Below, piece after piece: positions 26,419 through 34,935 of a stretch of 64,000 nt of DNA. A program made the position numbers and the translations under genes. The stretch spans positions 310,001 to 374,000 of the forward strand of contig NZ_CANMEZ010000003.1 of assembly GCF_947496985.1 (NCBI RefSeq). Direction: 5' to 3'. The stretch is from an uncultured Kordia sp. Its GTDB lineage: Bacteria > Bacteroidota > Bacteroidia > Flavobacteriales > Flavobacteriaceae. How positions within the stretch are numbered: position 1 is the stretch's first letter; every line of letters begins with the position of its first letter. Under the pieces are notes generated by a model. That model was not told the DNA's origin. It did not search any database and saw nothing but the letters and a program-made list of their open reading frames with translations.

Positions 26419-29076
26419 ATGAATTATATGAAAGAAAATACTCTAAAACTCTTTTGCGTATTATTCTTTTTCTGTACTACAATCAATGCGCAACGAGAAA
26501 CCGCTAACTGGTTTTTTGGTGTAAATGCTGGATTAGATTTTAACACTGGAACCCCGTCTTTGTTAGGAAATAGTCAAGTGAATACATTAGAAGGTTGCTC
26601 TACGATTTCAGATGAAGATGGTTATTTGTTATTTTACACAGATGGAATAACTGTATGGAATCGTATGCAGGGAATTATGCCCAACGGAACTGGTTTGATA
26701 GGAAGCTTTTCCAGTACGCAATCATCTATCATTGTACCAAATCCTGACAATCCTGACATTTATTATATTTTTACAGCAGACGTTGTAGATGCATACGATC
26801 CAGATACAAATGAAAGTAATGGATTTAATTATTCTATTGTAGATATGACGCTCAATAATGGATTGGGAGATGTTACAGATAAAAACGTCAATTTAATGCC
26901 TAATACTTCTGAAAAAGTAAGCTCAGTGTTAAGTTCTGATGGAAATTTTTGGGTAGTTACGCATTATGAAGATTCATTTTATGCATTTAAAGTAACTGGT
27001 ACTGGTGTAAATACTGTTCCTGTTATTTCATCGACTTCTTTTTCTGTTTCAGATCATAGAAATACTAGAGGAAATATGAAAATATCTCCTAATGGTGAGA
27101 AAATTGCAATTGCGCACACGTTCTTTTTCCCTGAACAGACAGGATATTTGTATTTGTACGATTTTGATAGTGAAAATGGTACAGTGAGTAATTCAAATTT
27201 TCTGGGAGGAAACATTTCATATTATGGTGTTGAATTTTCATCAAATTCTTCAAAATTATATTCTACAGGAAAAATATATACAGCAGATAATACACTTTCA
27301 TACATACAATTACAACAGTATGATATTGATGCAGCTAATGTTAGTAGTACAAGATATATTTTATATAGTTATGAGCAAAGTCAAGTTGCGCCATCTTTAG
27401 GTGGGAGTTTGCAAATTGCTTTTGATAGGAAGATTTATCATTCATTACCAGGTGCAAGATTGTCAACAATAAATTCGCCCAATTTAGCAGGACAAGCATG
27501 CAATTTTCAAATTGAGAATATAGATTTAGGAACTGATTTTGCACGTTTTGGATTGCCAGCTTTTGCGCAATCATATTTTGAAAGTATTGCCCTTATCCAA
27601 AATCAGTGCTTAGGAGAAGAAACAACGTTTACAGTAGAAGATACTACTAATATTGTTTCTATAAATTGGAATTTTGGGGATGCAGCTTCTGGAGTAAATA
27701 ATACTTCTACACAAATATCACCTTCTCATGTTTTTACAAGTACAGGTCAGTATATTGTTACGGCAGATGTTACATATGTGAATTTACCAAGTAGAACTTT
27801 TAATGAAGTAATTGTTATTAGTGAAGCGCCTGATGTTGTAGATATGCCATATTCGATAGAGCAATGTGATATTGATAGTGATCCGAATGATGGTATTACA
27901 ATATTCGACTTGCAAGTTGCAGAAGATCTTATTCTTGCGAATACAACAACGAATAATGTACAAGTATCATTTTTTGAAGCGTTAACTGATGCAGAATTAA
28001 ATGAGAATGCAATTAATACTACTAATTATATAAATACGGTTAATGATCAAATCATTTATGCGAAGGTTTTTGAGACTCCAGAGTGTTTTACTATTAGAAC
28101 AGTGCAATTAATGGTTAGTGTCGGAGGATATCTTGATCAATATACTAATATTGATATTTGTGAATTAGATACCAATGAAATTGCAATTTCTCAAATAATA
28201 ACAGAGCTTTCTCAGGATTTTCCTGGAGCTACTATAAGTGTATACTTATCCAATAATGATGCAGTATTAGATGAAAATCAATTATCTGATTCAGATCAAA
28301 TAGATTCATCAGTAAGTGCACTTTTCTTTAGAGTTGCTTACGGAACGGAAACTTGTTTTGCCATAGGAAACTTAACAATAAATGTAATAGCACAACCGCA
28401 AGCAGAAGATCAATTAGTATTTTTATGTGGAGCAGGAGTTGAATCTGTTACATTAGCATTAGAAGGTAACTTTGCAAGTTATACGTGGTCTACCAATGAT
28501 ACTACGCCAACAATTACTGTAACAGAAACAGGAATTTATACTGTAGTAATTACCAATGGAGCAGGTTGTGAAAAAGAAGTCACTTTTGAAGTTGTAGAAG
28601 TACCACCAATAGAAGTTACTAGTGTAGAAGTTTCGGATTTTCAGGATAGAAATTCTATGAAAATCATTCTTGGAAATACAAATACGGATGCTATTTTATA
28701 TTCTATAAATGGAGGAACAACTTTTTTTGAATCTAATGAATTTACGAATCTGGCTCCTGGAGTATATACTATTGTTGTAAAACGAGAAAGCTGCGATGTA
28801 ACTTCTGAAGTAGTTTTAATTGGAGGATTTCCAAAATTCTTTACACCAAATGGAGATAATGTAAACGATACTTGGTCTTTGGTTGCTAAAGAATTTTACC
28901 CTAATGCAATCATTCAATTATATGATAGATATGGTAAAAACCTAGATTATATCAAAGCAGATAGAGAGTGGGATGGAACTTATAGAGGAAGCCCATTACC
29001 TGCAGGTGATTATTGGTATAAGCTTACACTAGAAGATGGAAGAACTATTAAGGGAAATGTAACTCTTAAGCGTTAG
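26419..29076 (+). CDS. large secreted protein with PKD-like domain and T9SS type B sorting domain
   Basis: This 885-residue protein has a signal peptide (FCVLFFFCTTINAQR). Residues 25-385 resemble a beta-propeller region (NWFFGVNAGLDF, DGYLLFYTDG, LSSDGNFWVV). A PKD domain follows (about 395-475; INWNFGDAASGVNN), then Ig-like repeats with acidic Cys-containing motifs such as IEQCDIDSDPNDGITIFDL and DICELDTNEIA. It ends in the type B (gliding-motility-associated) sorting domain: FFTPNGDNVNDTWSL to KGNVTLKR. It is probably a surface adhesin or matrix protein secreted by T9SS. It overlaps the convergent glycosyltransferase by 11 bp. Confidence 0.85.
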   Translation: MNYMKENTLKLFCVLFFFCTTINAQRETANWFFGVNAGLDFNTGTPSLLGNSQVNTLEGCSTISDEDGYLLFYTDGITVWNRMQGIMPNGTGLIGSFSSTQSSIIVPNPDNPDIYYIFTADVVDAYDPDTNESNGFNYSIVDMTLNNGLGDVTDKNVNLMPNTSEKVSSVLSSDGNFWVVTHYEDSFYAFKVTGTGVNTVPVISSTSFSVSDHRNTRGNMKISPNGEKIAIAHTFFFPEQTGYLYLYDFDSENGTVSNSNFLGGNISYYGVEFSSNSSKLYSTGKIYTADNTLSYIQLQQYDIDAANVSSTRYILYSYEQSQVAPSLGGSLQIAFDRKIYHSLPGARLSTINSPNLAGQACNFQIENIDLGTDFARFGLPAFAQSYFESIALIQNQCLGEETTFTVEDTTNIVSINWNFGDAASGVNNTSTQISPSHVFTSTGQYIVTADVTYVNLPSRTFNEVIVISEAPDVVDMPYSIEQCDIDSDPNDGITIFDLQVAEDLILANTTTNNVQVSFFEALTDAELNENAINTTNYINTVNDQIIYAKVFETPECFTIRTVQLMVSVGGYLDQYTNIDICELDTNEIAISQIITELSQDFPGATISVYLSNNDAVLDENQLSDSDQIDSSVSALFFRVAYGTETCFAIGNLTINVIAQPQAEDQLVFLCGAGVESVTLALEGNFASYTWSTNDTTPTITVTETGIYTVVITNGAGCEKEVTFEVVEVPPIEVTSVEVSDFQDRNSMKIILGNTNTDAILYSINGGTTFFESNEFTNLAPGVYTIVVKRESCDVTSEVVLIGGFPKFFTPNGDNVNDTWSLVAKEFYPNAIIQLYDRYGKNLDYIKADREWDGTYRGSPLPAGDYWYKLTLEDGRTIKGNVTLKR

Positions 29077-30028
29077 TATTAGTTGTTTCACTGATTTTAT
29101 AGTGATCTTTATCGCGTCTGCTACGTAAAATAATTTCACCTAGAAATCCAGCTAAAAATAATTGCGTTCCTATCATCATGGTTGTTAATGAAATATAGAA
29201 CCAAGGATTGTCGGTTACTAAAATTGTAGGCATATCATAAGCAAGTTTATACAACTTCATGCCTCCAATATAAGCTGCTGCTGCAAAACCAATCATAAAC
29301 ATCAATACACCAAGTGCGCCAAATAAATGCATTGGACGTTTGCCAAACTTAGATAAAAACCAAATAGTTATCAAATCTAGAAAACCATTAATAAAACGAT
29401 CATATCCAAATTTCGTTTTTCCATACTTACGTGCTTGATGTTGCACAACTTTTTCACCAATATTAGAAAAACCAGCATTTTTAGCCAGTACAGGAATGTA
29501 TCTGTGCATTTCTCCATATACATCAACATTCTTAATCACAACATTCTTATATGCCTTTAAACCACAATTAAAATCGTTTAATTTTAATCCTGAAGTTTTT
29601 CTTGCTGCCCAGTTGAATAACTTAGAAGGAATATTTTTAGAAATGACAGAATCATAACGTTTCTTTTTCCAACCAGAAACCAAGTCAAACCCTTTCTCTG
29701 TAATTAAACTAAATAATTCAGGAATTTCATCAGGACTGTCTTGTAAATCTGCGTCCATTGTAATGACAACATCTCCATTGGCAATATCAAAACCAGCATG
29801 TAACGCTTGTGATTTACCGTAATTTTGTAAAAAACGAATTCCTTTTACTTGTGTGTGTTGTGTAGATAATTTATCAATAATTTCCCAAGAACGATCTGTA
29901 CTTCCATCATCAATAAAAAGGACTTCATATGTATATTGGTTGGCTTCCATTACACGTGCAATCCATGCATAAAGTTCTTGTAAAGATTCTTCTTCGTTAA
30001 GTAGTGGTATAACTACAGATATATTCAT
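29066..30028 (-). CDS. family 2 glycosyltransferase, dolichol-phosphate-mannose-synthase type
   Basis: This 320-residue protein has a GT2 N-terminal domain: VVIPLLNEEESLQEL, EVLFIDDGSTDRSW (DDGS), and ITMDADLQDSPDEIPEL (the DxD metal motif). Two C-terminal hydrophobic segments (about 232-258 and 275-300) anchor it in the membrane, as in the GtrB/DPM1/ArnC-like group. These transfer sugar to polyprenyl phosphate or to lipid acceptors. The acceptor is not known here. It is 8 bp downstream of the DUF4199-type gene, so the two are co-transcribed. Confidence 0.9.
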   Translation of the reverse strand: MNISVVIPLLNEEESLQELYAWIARVMEANQYTYEVLFIDDGSTDRSWEIIDKLSTQHTQVKGIRFLQNYGKSQALHAGFDIANGDVVITMDADLQDSPDEIPELFSLITEKGFDLVSGWKKKRYDSVISKNIPSKLFNWAARKTSGLKLNDFNCGLKAYKNVVIKNVDVYGEMHRYIPVLAKNAGFSNIGEKVVQHQARKYGKTKFGYDRFINGFLDLITIWFLSKFGKRPMHLFGALGVLMFMIGFAAAAYIGGMKLYKLAYDMPTILVTDNPWFYISLTTMMIGTQLFLAGFLGEIILRSRRDKDHYKISETTNTNA

Positions 30029-30036
30029 ACAGTATA

Positions 30037-30543
30037 TTAATTCTTAGGTTTTGAAAGTATTCCTGATTTAATGACCAATGAGGTAACCAAAGAAACAAAA
30101 AATCCTGTTAGTAAACCTTTAAACACATTTTCAACAAACATAGTGAATTTAAAATTTTCCTTTAAAGAAACCAATTTACTTTGTATTTCTGCATCAGTAA
30201 AATCACTATTTGCTTGTAAATCTGTTTCTGCGGCTACAGCTAACTTATCTACAAAATCAGGTTCAATAAAAGAAGCGTGAATAATAATGTAGATCCATAT
30301 TAAGAACGTTCCTAGAAGAATTACACCAATACCTGCCTTTAAACCTCCTCTAATAGAAAACTCTTCATCTGTGCGACTTACTTTTACAATGGCTAATATG
30401 ATAAATAACACCATAACCAAAAACATGGATAATGAATACACATTTGTAGGATCGGTATGAACATTTAGCGTATATTGCAAAACAAAGGAAGCAATGAGGA
30501 TAATTCCTAGAGCAATTCCGTAATGTGATGTTTTTGAAAACAT
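30037..30543 (-). CDS. DUF4199-like four-helix membrane protein
   Basis: This is a 168-residue protein with four hydrophobic segments (about 9-28, 35-54, 68-90 and 136-160) and a soluble loop between the third and fourth. The layout and the SIRGGLKAGIGVILLGTF region resemble the Bacteroidota-specific DUF4199 family, often found next to GT2 glycosyltransferases. Function is unknown. It is first in a two-gene operon with the glycosyltransferase. Confidence 0.7.
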   Translation of the reverse strand: MFSKTSHYGIALGIILIASFVLQYTLNVHTDPTNVYSLSMFLVMVLFIILAIVKVSRTDEEFSIRGGLKAGIGVILLGTFLIWIYIIIHASFIEPDFVDKLAVAAETDLQANSDFTDAEIQSKLVSLKENFKFTMFVENVFKGLLTGFFVSLVTSLVIKSGILSKPKN

Positions 30544-30620
30544 GAATAGGGTTTTTTTAAAGCAGACAACAAATATAGAAATTCAAGTTTAGAAAATGTC
30601 AAAATATTTTTATTTAAATG

Positions 30621-30650
30621 TTGCACATTCAGAAATAATAATTAAATTTG
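30621..30650 (+). promoter_or_regulatory. Bacteroidota-type promoter of rpmE2
   Basis: TTG at 30621-30623 and TAAATTTG at 30643-30650 are 19 bp apart, which fits the Bacteroidota -33/-7 consensus (TTG and TAnnTTTG). Transcription would start just after the -7 box, about 35-40 bp before the L31 start. Confidence 0.7.
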
Positions 30651-30690
30651 CACCTCGAAATTTGAGAAAGTCACAATAAAGATTACAAAG

Positions 30691-30942
30691 ATGAAACAAG
30701 GTATACATCCAGAAAATTATAGAGTAGTAGCTTTTAAAGATATGTCTAACAACGATGTATTTCTTACAAAGTCTACTGTAGAAACTAAAGAAACTATTGA
30801 ACATGAAGGAACTGAGTATCCTTTGTACAAATTAGAAATTTCAAGAACTTCACACCCATACTACACAGGTAAGTCTAAGTTAGTAGATACAGCTGGTCGT
30901 ATTGATAAGTTCAAAAACAAATACTCGAAATTCAAGAAATAA
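30691..30942 (+). CDS. rpmE2: 50S ribosomal protein L31 type B
   Basis: This is an 83-residue protein, with [17 protein letters not shown], a glutamate-rich insert and [26 protein letters not shown]. It lacks the CxxC zinc motifs of type A L31, as expected for the cysteine-free type B paralogue. It is a component of the large ribosomal subunit near the central protuberance. It has its own promoter and a strong terminator, so it is monocistronic. Confidence 0.97.
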   Translation: MKQGIHPENYRVVAFKDMSNNDVFLTKSTVETKETIEHEGTEYPLYKLEISRTSHPYYTGKSKLVDTAGRIDKFKNKYSKFKK

Positions 30943-30960
30943 GAATTTCGATCACAAATT

Positions 30961-31006
30961 AAAAAATGTCTTTCAGTTCGCTGTAAGACATTTTTTTTTT
31001 TTTTTT
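30961..31006 (+). terminator. strong intrinsic terminator of rpmE2
   Basis: AAAAAATGTCTTTCAG and CTGTAAGACATTTTTT form a long stem with a TTCG tetraloop, followed by an uninterrupted run of about 16 T residues. This is the strongest classical terminator in the window. Confidence 0.9.
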
Positions 31007-31074
31007 GAAAAATTAATAACAAAATCATAGCAATAGCCTAGCTTTTTTTACATTTACAAAAATTCAAGACACTC

Positions 31075-32250
31075 ATGAACTATATTCTGTTTGATGGAAC
31101 TGTTAGAAATGCACTATTGCCATTTACATATACGAAGCCTGTTGCCGATATTAGAGTAGGTATATTAACCATTAGAGAAAAGTGGGAATTATACCTTGGA
31201 AGTACTACTACAACTATTACAGAAGAATATCTTTCTGAAAAATATCCAATGGTAGAATTGGAAGAAAATGTAATGATTAACGCTTCTTTTTTACCAAATG
31301 CAGAATTGACAGCATTGATTAAAGGATTATCCGCTAAACAAGCTATTTTTTCTGGAGATGAAATTGTTGCTTTTCACGCTACTGACGAACAAGATGAGGT
31401 TGATTTTGATGCCTATGATGTTATTTCATACGAAGAAGATTGTTTACGAATAGAACATACTTGGGATATCTTTTCAAAAAATGCTAAAGCAATTCAAGCA
31501 GACTTTGATTTGGTTACAAAAGATAGAACGTCACAACCAATTCCTGCAACTGTAAATGTAATTGCTCCAGAAAATATTTTCATTGAAGAAGGCGCTACAT
31601 TGAACTTTTGCACACTAAATGCAAGTTCAGGACCTATTTATGTAGGGAAGAATGCAGAAATAATGGAAGGAACTGTAGTTCGAGGAGCTTTGGCAATGTG
31701 TGAGAATTCTGTGTTGAAACTCTCCACAAAAATTTATGGAGCAACCACATTAGGGCCATTTTGTAAAGTAGGTGGAGAAGTTAATAACTCAGTGTTAATG
31801 GGGTATTCAAACAAAGGACACGATGGGTTTTTAGGAAATTCAGTCTTAGGCGAATGGTGTAATATTGGGGCTGATAGTAATAACTCAAACTTAAAAAATA
31901 ATTATGCACCTGTGCGTTTGTGGAGTTATGAAACAGAAAATTTTGCAAAAACAGGATTGCAATTTTGTGGATTAATGATGGGAGATCACAGTAAATGTGG
32001 AATTAATACGATGTTTAATACAGGAACAGTTGTAGGTGTAAATGCAAACATATTCGGATCTGGGTTTCCAAGAAATTTTGTACCAAGCTATAGTTGGGGA
32101 GGCGCTAGCGGATTTACGACGTACTTAACTAAAAAAGCTTTTGAAGTTGCCAAAGTTGTAATGGCACGTAGAAAAGTTGAGTTTACAGCACAAGACGAAG
32201 CAATATTAACACACGTTTTTGAAGAAACTAAAAAATGGCGTAAAGAGTAA
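31075..32250 (+). CDS. GlmU-like sugar nucleotidyltransferase with left-handed beta-helix
   Basis: The 391-residue protein resembles the GlmU-family proteins of Bacteroidota. The first 160 residues are a diverged nucleotidyltransferase-like region (MNYILFDGTVRNALLPFTYT, without the usual GxGTR signature). The rest is hexapeptide repeats ending in a left-handed beta-helix: IYVGKNAEIMEGTVVRGALA, VLGEWCNIGADSNNSNLK and GDHSKCGINTMFNTGTVVGV. The canonical GlmU makes UDP-GlcNAc, but without the N-terminal signature the activity of this one is uncertain. The next gene starts 14 bp later. Confidence 0.8.
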   Translation: MNYILFDGTVRNALLPFTYTKPVADIRVGILTIREKWELYLGSTTTTITEEYLSEKYPMVELEENVMINASFLPNAELTALIKGLSAKQAIFSGDEIVAFHATDEQDEVDFDAYDVISYEEDCLRIEHTWDIFSKNAKAIQADFDLVTKDRTSQPIPATVNVIAPENIFIEEGATLNFCTLNASSGPIYVGKNAEIMEGTVVRGALAMCENSVLKLSTKIYGATTLGPFCKVGGEVNNSVLMGYSNKGHDGFLGNSVLGEWCNIGADSNNSNLKNNYAPVRLWSYETENFAKTGLQFCGLMMGDHSKCGINTMFNTGTVVGVNANIFGSGFPRNFVPSYSWGGASGFTTYLTKKAFEVAKVVMARRKVEFTAQDEAILTHVFEETKKWRKE

Positions 32251-32263
32251 TATTTAGAATACT

Positions 32264-32692
32264 ATGTTAGAAATTATCATCATGATTGCCGTTGGAAGGC
32301 AATTTTACGAATTGGCGAAAAAATATGAGCAACAATTAGCATGGTTATATGCAATATTGGGCGTAGTTTCATACTATGGAGGCGCTTTTGTTGCAGGAAT
32401 TATCATAGGAGTATATTCTGAATTTTCAGGATCATACATTCTCGATAATCTATCAGATATACAGCTTACGTTTATATTTTTACCAATCGGAATATTAGCA
32501 TGTTGGGGATTCTATCAATTATTAAAAAAGAATTGGAAGAAGAAATTTGAAGAAATACAACGTTTAAAGCCAAAAATTTCTGATATTGGAAAACCTGAAA
32601 AAGAGGAAAAACCAACAGAAGATTTCTTAATAGGAAACAAAGACTTAGGCGATTTATCAAAGAAAAAAGATACTGATGATTGGCGTTTTTAA
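32264..32692 (+). CDS. small membrane protein of unknown function
   Basis: This 142-residue protein has two hydrophobic segments in residues 25-85 (LYAILGVVSYYGGAFVAGIIIG and LTFIFLPIGILACWGFYQLL). The C-terminal 55 residues are charged and cytoplasmic-looking (KNWKKKFEEIQRLKPKI and DLGDLSKKKDTDDWRF). I do not recognise a family. It is 14 bp downstream of the GlmU-like gene and probably co-transcribed with it. Confidence 0.65.
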   Translation: MLEIIIMIAVGRQFYELAKKYEQQLAWLYAILGVVSYYGGAFVAGIIIGVYSEFSGSYILDNLSDIQLTFIFLPIGILACWGFYQLLKKNWKKKFEEIQRLKPKISDIGKPEKEEKPTEDFLIGNKDLGDLSKKKDTDDWRF

Positions 32693-32717
32693 TACATAAC
32701 AATTATCTATAAAAGTG

Positions 32718-32750
32718 AAAGTCCGTTACGATAACAGTAACGGACTTTTT
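32718..32750. terminator. bidirectional terminator
   Basis: AAAGTCCGTTAC and GTAACGGACTTT form a 12-bp perfect stem with a 7-nt loop and T-run between the convergent genes ending at 32692 and 32768. Confidence 0.85.
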
Positions 32751-32767
32751 ATATATGAAACTGATAA

Positions 32768-33085
32768 TTACCAACCAAATTGAAATATGCTCGGTACTTC
32801 AGTAGAAAATTTATGAATAAATAAAACGTAATACATAAGTGATAATAAAACAGATCCTACTATGCTTAATACAGCAATTGTTTTACGTTTTGATTGTTGA
32901 TGTTCGTCTTGAATGCGTTTTCTAATTTGTGTCAAAACTTGTGGACTTACTTTCGGAAACACATTTTTGATTCCATCATTTTTATAATAACGTTTAGCAT
33001 GATCAAAAGGTGTTCTTTTGCTACGTCTATACTTTGTTCTAGCAATATCTCCAAATACTTCAAATGCCGATCCTGATCCCATCAT
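32768..33085 (-). CDS. small single-pass membrane protein, mosaic paralogue A
   Basis: A 105-residue protein of unknown function and the first of four related neighbours. Its N-terminus (MGSGSAFEVFGDIARTK, KRTPFDHAKRYYKNDGIKN, FPKVS) matches paralogue D (33875). Its C-terminal tail (FIHKFSTEVPSIFQF) matches paralogue B (33203). The middle is a basic amphipathic helix (LTQIRKRIQDEHQQSKRK) followed by one membrane segment near 70-90. The tail should face the periplasm if the basic side stays inside. The head-tail split suggests recombination between D-type and B-type genes. An ATG at 33082 is an equally good start. Confidence 0.7.
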   Translation of the reverse strand: MMGSGSAFEVFGDIARTKYRRSKRTPFDHAKRYYKNDGIKNVFPKVSPQVLTQIRKRIQDEHQQSKRKTIAVLSIVGSVLLSLMYYVLFIHKFSTEVPSIFQFGW

Positions 33086-33202
33086 AACTATATCCTTTTA
33101 AATTAAACATTTATTTATACTAAATAGGTGTCTGCAATACAGGAAATGTTACAATATTTTGAATAATAATTACTTAGAAGCGAATAAGTAAAAAACGATT
33201 AG

Positions 33203-33502
33203 TTAAAACTGAAATATAAGTGGGACTTCATTAGAAAACTTGTAGATAAACAAAAAGTAACACATTACAGAAATCAAAAGAATGCCAACTATAGTAAACA
33301 CTAGGATTGTTTTACGATGTGCTAACCGTTGTTCAGCTTGGATACGTTTTCTAATTTTACGGAGCATGTATTCTGAAGCTTCATTATATTCGGCTGTAGA
33401 AGATTCTGTACCAATATAACGTTCTACACGCTCAAGTTTATCAATACGTTTGCGTCTATTATTTCGAATGACGTTATTTGCGTGTGATGAAAATCCAGAC
33501 AT
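33203..33502 (-). CDS. small single-pass membrane protein, paralogue B
   Basis: This 99-residue protein has a basic N-terminus (MSGFSSHANNVIRNNRRKRID), then an EYNEASEYMLRKIRKRIQAEQ helix, one membrane segment near residues 68-88 and the tail FIYKFSNEVPLIFQF. The helix with EY..AS is shared with paralogue C and the tail with paralogue A. No enzymatic motif is visible. Function unknown. A 117-bp spacer separates it from paralogue A, with no clear promoter signal. Confidence 0.7.
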   Translation of the reverse strand: MSGFSSHANNVIRNNRRKRIDKLERVERYIGTESSTAEYNEASEYMLRKIRKRIQAEQRLAHRKTILVFTIVGILLISVMCYFLFIYKFSNEVPLIFQF

Positions 33503-33550
33503 ATATGTTTGTTTTAATGGTTAATATTCGAATGTTATTTGATAATGATT

Positions 33551-33856
33551 TTATTCAAAAATTGAAATTGACATAAGGTCAGAATCAAATGATTTAAAAA
33601 ACATGAAATAGCAAAAAACTAATGTTAGTAATACACCAAAAATAATTCCTGCTTTTATGTTTCGCTGTCTTCGTTTTTTTTCTTGCTCTTGAATCTTCAA
33701 TCTAATATCTTTCAATATACCTTCTGAAGCTGTTTCATACTCAGCTTTTTCTGTAGTAGTTTTAAGATATAATTTTCGTTGATCTTGTCGATGTTCTAAT
33801 CTGCGTTTACTATTACTAAACGCAACTGTAGAAGCTGATTTTACAATAACGGGCAT
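33551..33856 (-). CDS. small single-pass membrane protein, paralogue C
   Basis: This 101-residue protein has a variable basic N-terminus (SNSKRRLEHRQDQRK), then EYETASEGILKDIRLKIQEQ aligned with paralogue B, a lysine/arginine cluster, one membrane segment near 68-88 (IIFGVLLTLVFCYFMFF) and a unique acidic tail (KSFDSDLMSISIFE). It is 48 bp from paralogue B and 18 bp from paralogue D. Unknown function. Confidence 0.7.
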   Translation of the reverse strand: MPVIVKSASTVAFSNSKRRLEHRQDQRKLYLKTTTEKAEYETASEGILKDIRLKIQEQEKKRRQRNIKAGIIFGVLLTLVFCYFMFFKSFDSDLMSISIFE

Positions 33857-33874
33857 AACTTTATAGATTAAGTG

Positions 33875-34153
33875 TTAGCGTATCCAAAAATTTACAATTC
33901 CATATAAAAGCCCAATGGATGCAGGAATTGCCAATATAAATGAGATAATAAGTTTGTCACGTTCTTTGCGTTCCTGTTTTTTTATTTTTTCGCGAATAGC
34001 ATTTAGTTGTATTTCCGAAACTTTTGGAAACGTTTTTTTTATACCTTCATCTTTGTAATAATGTTGATTTTTATCAAAAGGCGTTCTTTTATTGCGTCTT
34101 TTTTTAGTTCTTTCTAAATCGCCATGTACATAAAACCCTGCTCCTGATCCCAT
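33875..34153 (-). CDS. small single-pass membrane protein, paralogue D
   Basis: The frame is open to 34183, but the ATG at 34153 gives MGSGAGFYVHGDLERTKKRR, which aligns with the start of paralogue A, so I use it (92 residues). KRTPFDKNQHYYKDEGIKKT and FPKVSEIQLNAIREKIKKQE repeat the A pattern. One membrane segment (about 68-86) and a very short tail follow, so it lacks the EVPxIFQF tail of A and B. Unknown function. It is first of the four genes on this strand. Confidence 0.7.
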   Translation of the reverse strand: MGSGAGFYVHGDLERTKKRRNKRTPFDKNQHYYKDEGIKKTFPKVSEIQLNAIREKIKKQERKERDKLIISFILAIPASIGLLYGIVNFWIR

Positions 34154-34392
34154 AATTCTTATTTTTAAATGAAACGTATACAATATCTGTATCGGAAAAA
34201 ATAAAAATGTTACAAGCAGGAAAAGTAATTGACTATTTTTAAATATATTAAAGTTCGTTGATTATCAGTAAATAATGATGTTGTGATAAAGTTTGATTTA
34301 TGTGAAATTGTAAATAAAAACAATAGTTTTAATAGTATTTAGTTTAAATTAGTTTCATCAAAAATTTAAACCATATAACGCTTCATTCTAAA

Positions 34393-34911
34393 TTGATTCA
34401 GATTCCTAAAATCATTAAAAGTAGATTGATATTCTTCTGGATTTCAAGTTTTGTACTTGCGTCTGCATTGTATTACACACTATGGTTGCTGACTCCGTAT
34501 CACCATGTATTTGGTGCATTGTATCGTATGTTTCTATATCATTTTGCATTTCCGTTACAATACATTATGATTCCTTGTTTTTTCTATGGAATTTTTGCAA
34601 CAGTATTCACAAATAGCTTCAGAAATAAAAACTGGATAGGACGTGTATTTATAACAATCATAATTATAATACTGACAATTCTATTAAGTTCTCCTTTTGG
34701 TGGAATGCTATGGCATTTTCATGATATGCAGGCTGGGTATTTTCCTAAAGATTGGGTATATAAAATGATTTACAAAGGATTCTCTTGGGGAATTCAAATT
34801 GGTTGGTATATAATTCTATTGTCCATTCCGTATAACATAATTTGCGCTATAGGTTGTTATTTCCTTACGGAAAAAGGAGTTGAATTATATGATAAAAAAC
34901 AGAGCTGGTAA
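34393..34911 (+). CDS. four-helix membrane protein of unknown function
   Basis: This 172-residue protein has hydrophobic segments at about 10-30, 42-62, 76-98 and 135-158. A TTG at 34393 is the only good start, giving MIQIPKIIKSRLIFFW. Two H-containing loops (TPYHHVFGALY and LWHFHDMQAGYFPKDW) sit between segments. I do not recognise the family. It is divergent from the mosaic paralogue cluster, with a 239-bp AT-rich space, and convergent with the OppA-like gene. Confidence 0.5.
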   Translation: MIQIPKIIKSRLIFFWISSFVLASALYYTLWLLTPYHHVFGALYRMFLYHFAFPLQYIMIPCFFYGIFATVFTNSFRNKNWIGRVFITIIIIILTILLSSPFGGMLWHFHDMQAGYFPKDWVYKMIYKGFSWGIQIGWYIILLSIPYNIICAIGCYFLTEKGVELYDKKQSW

Positions 34912-34935
34912 TATTGTAAAAAACAAAAGGTAAAC

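Noticed and set aside
30610-30804. 64-codon minus-strand frame over the L31 promoter
   Set aside because: It overlaps the promoter and 5' end of a ribosomal protein gene on the other strand, with no resemblance to any family.
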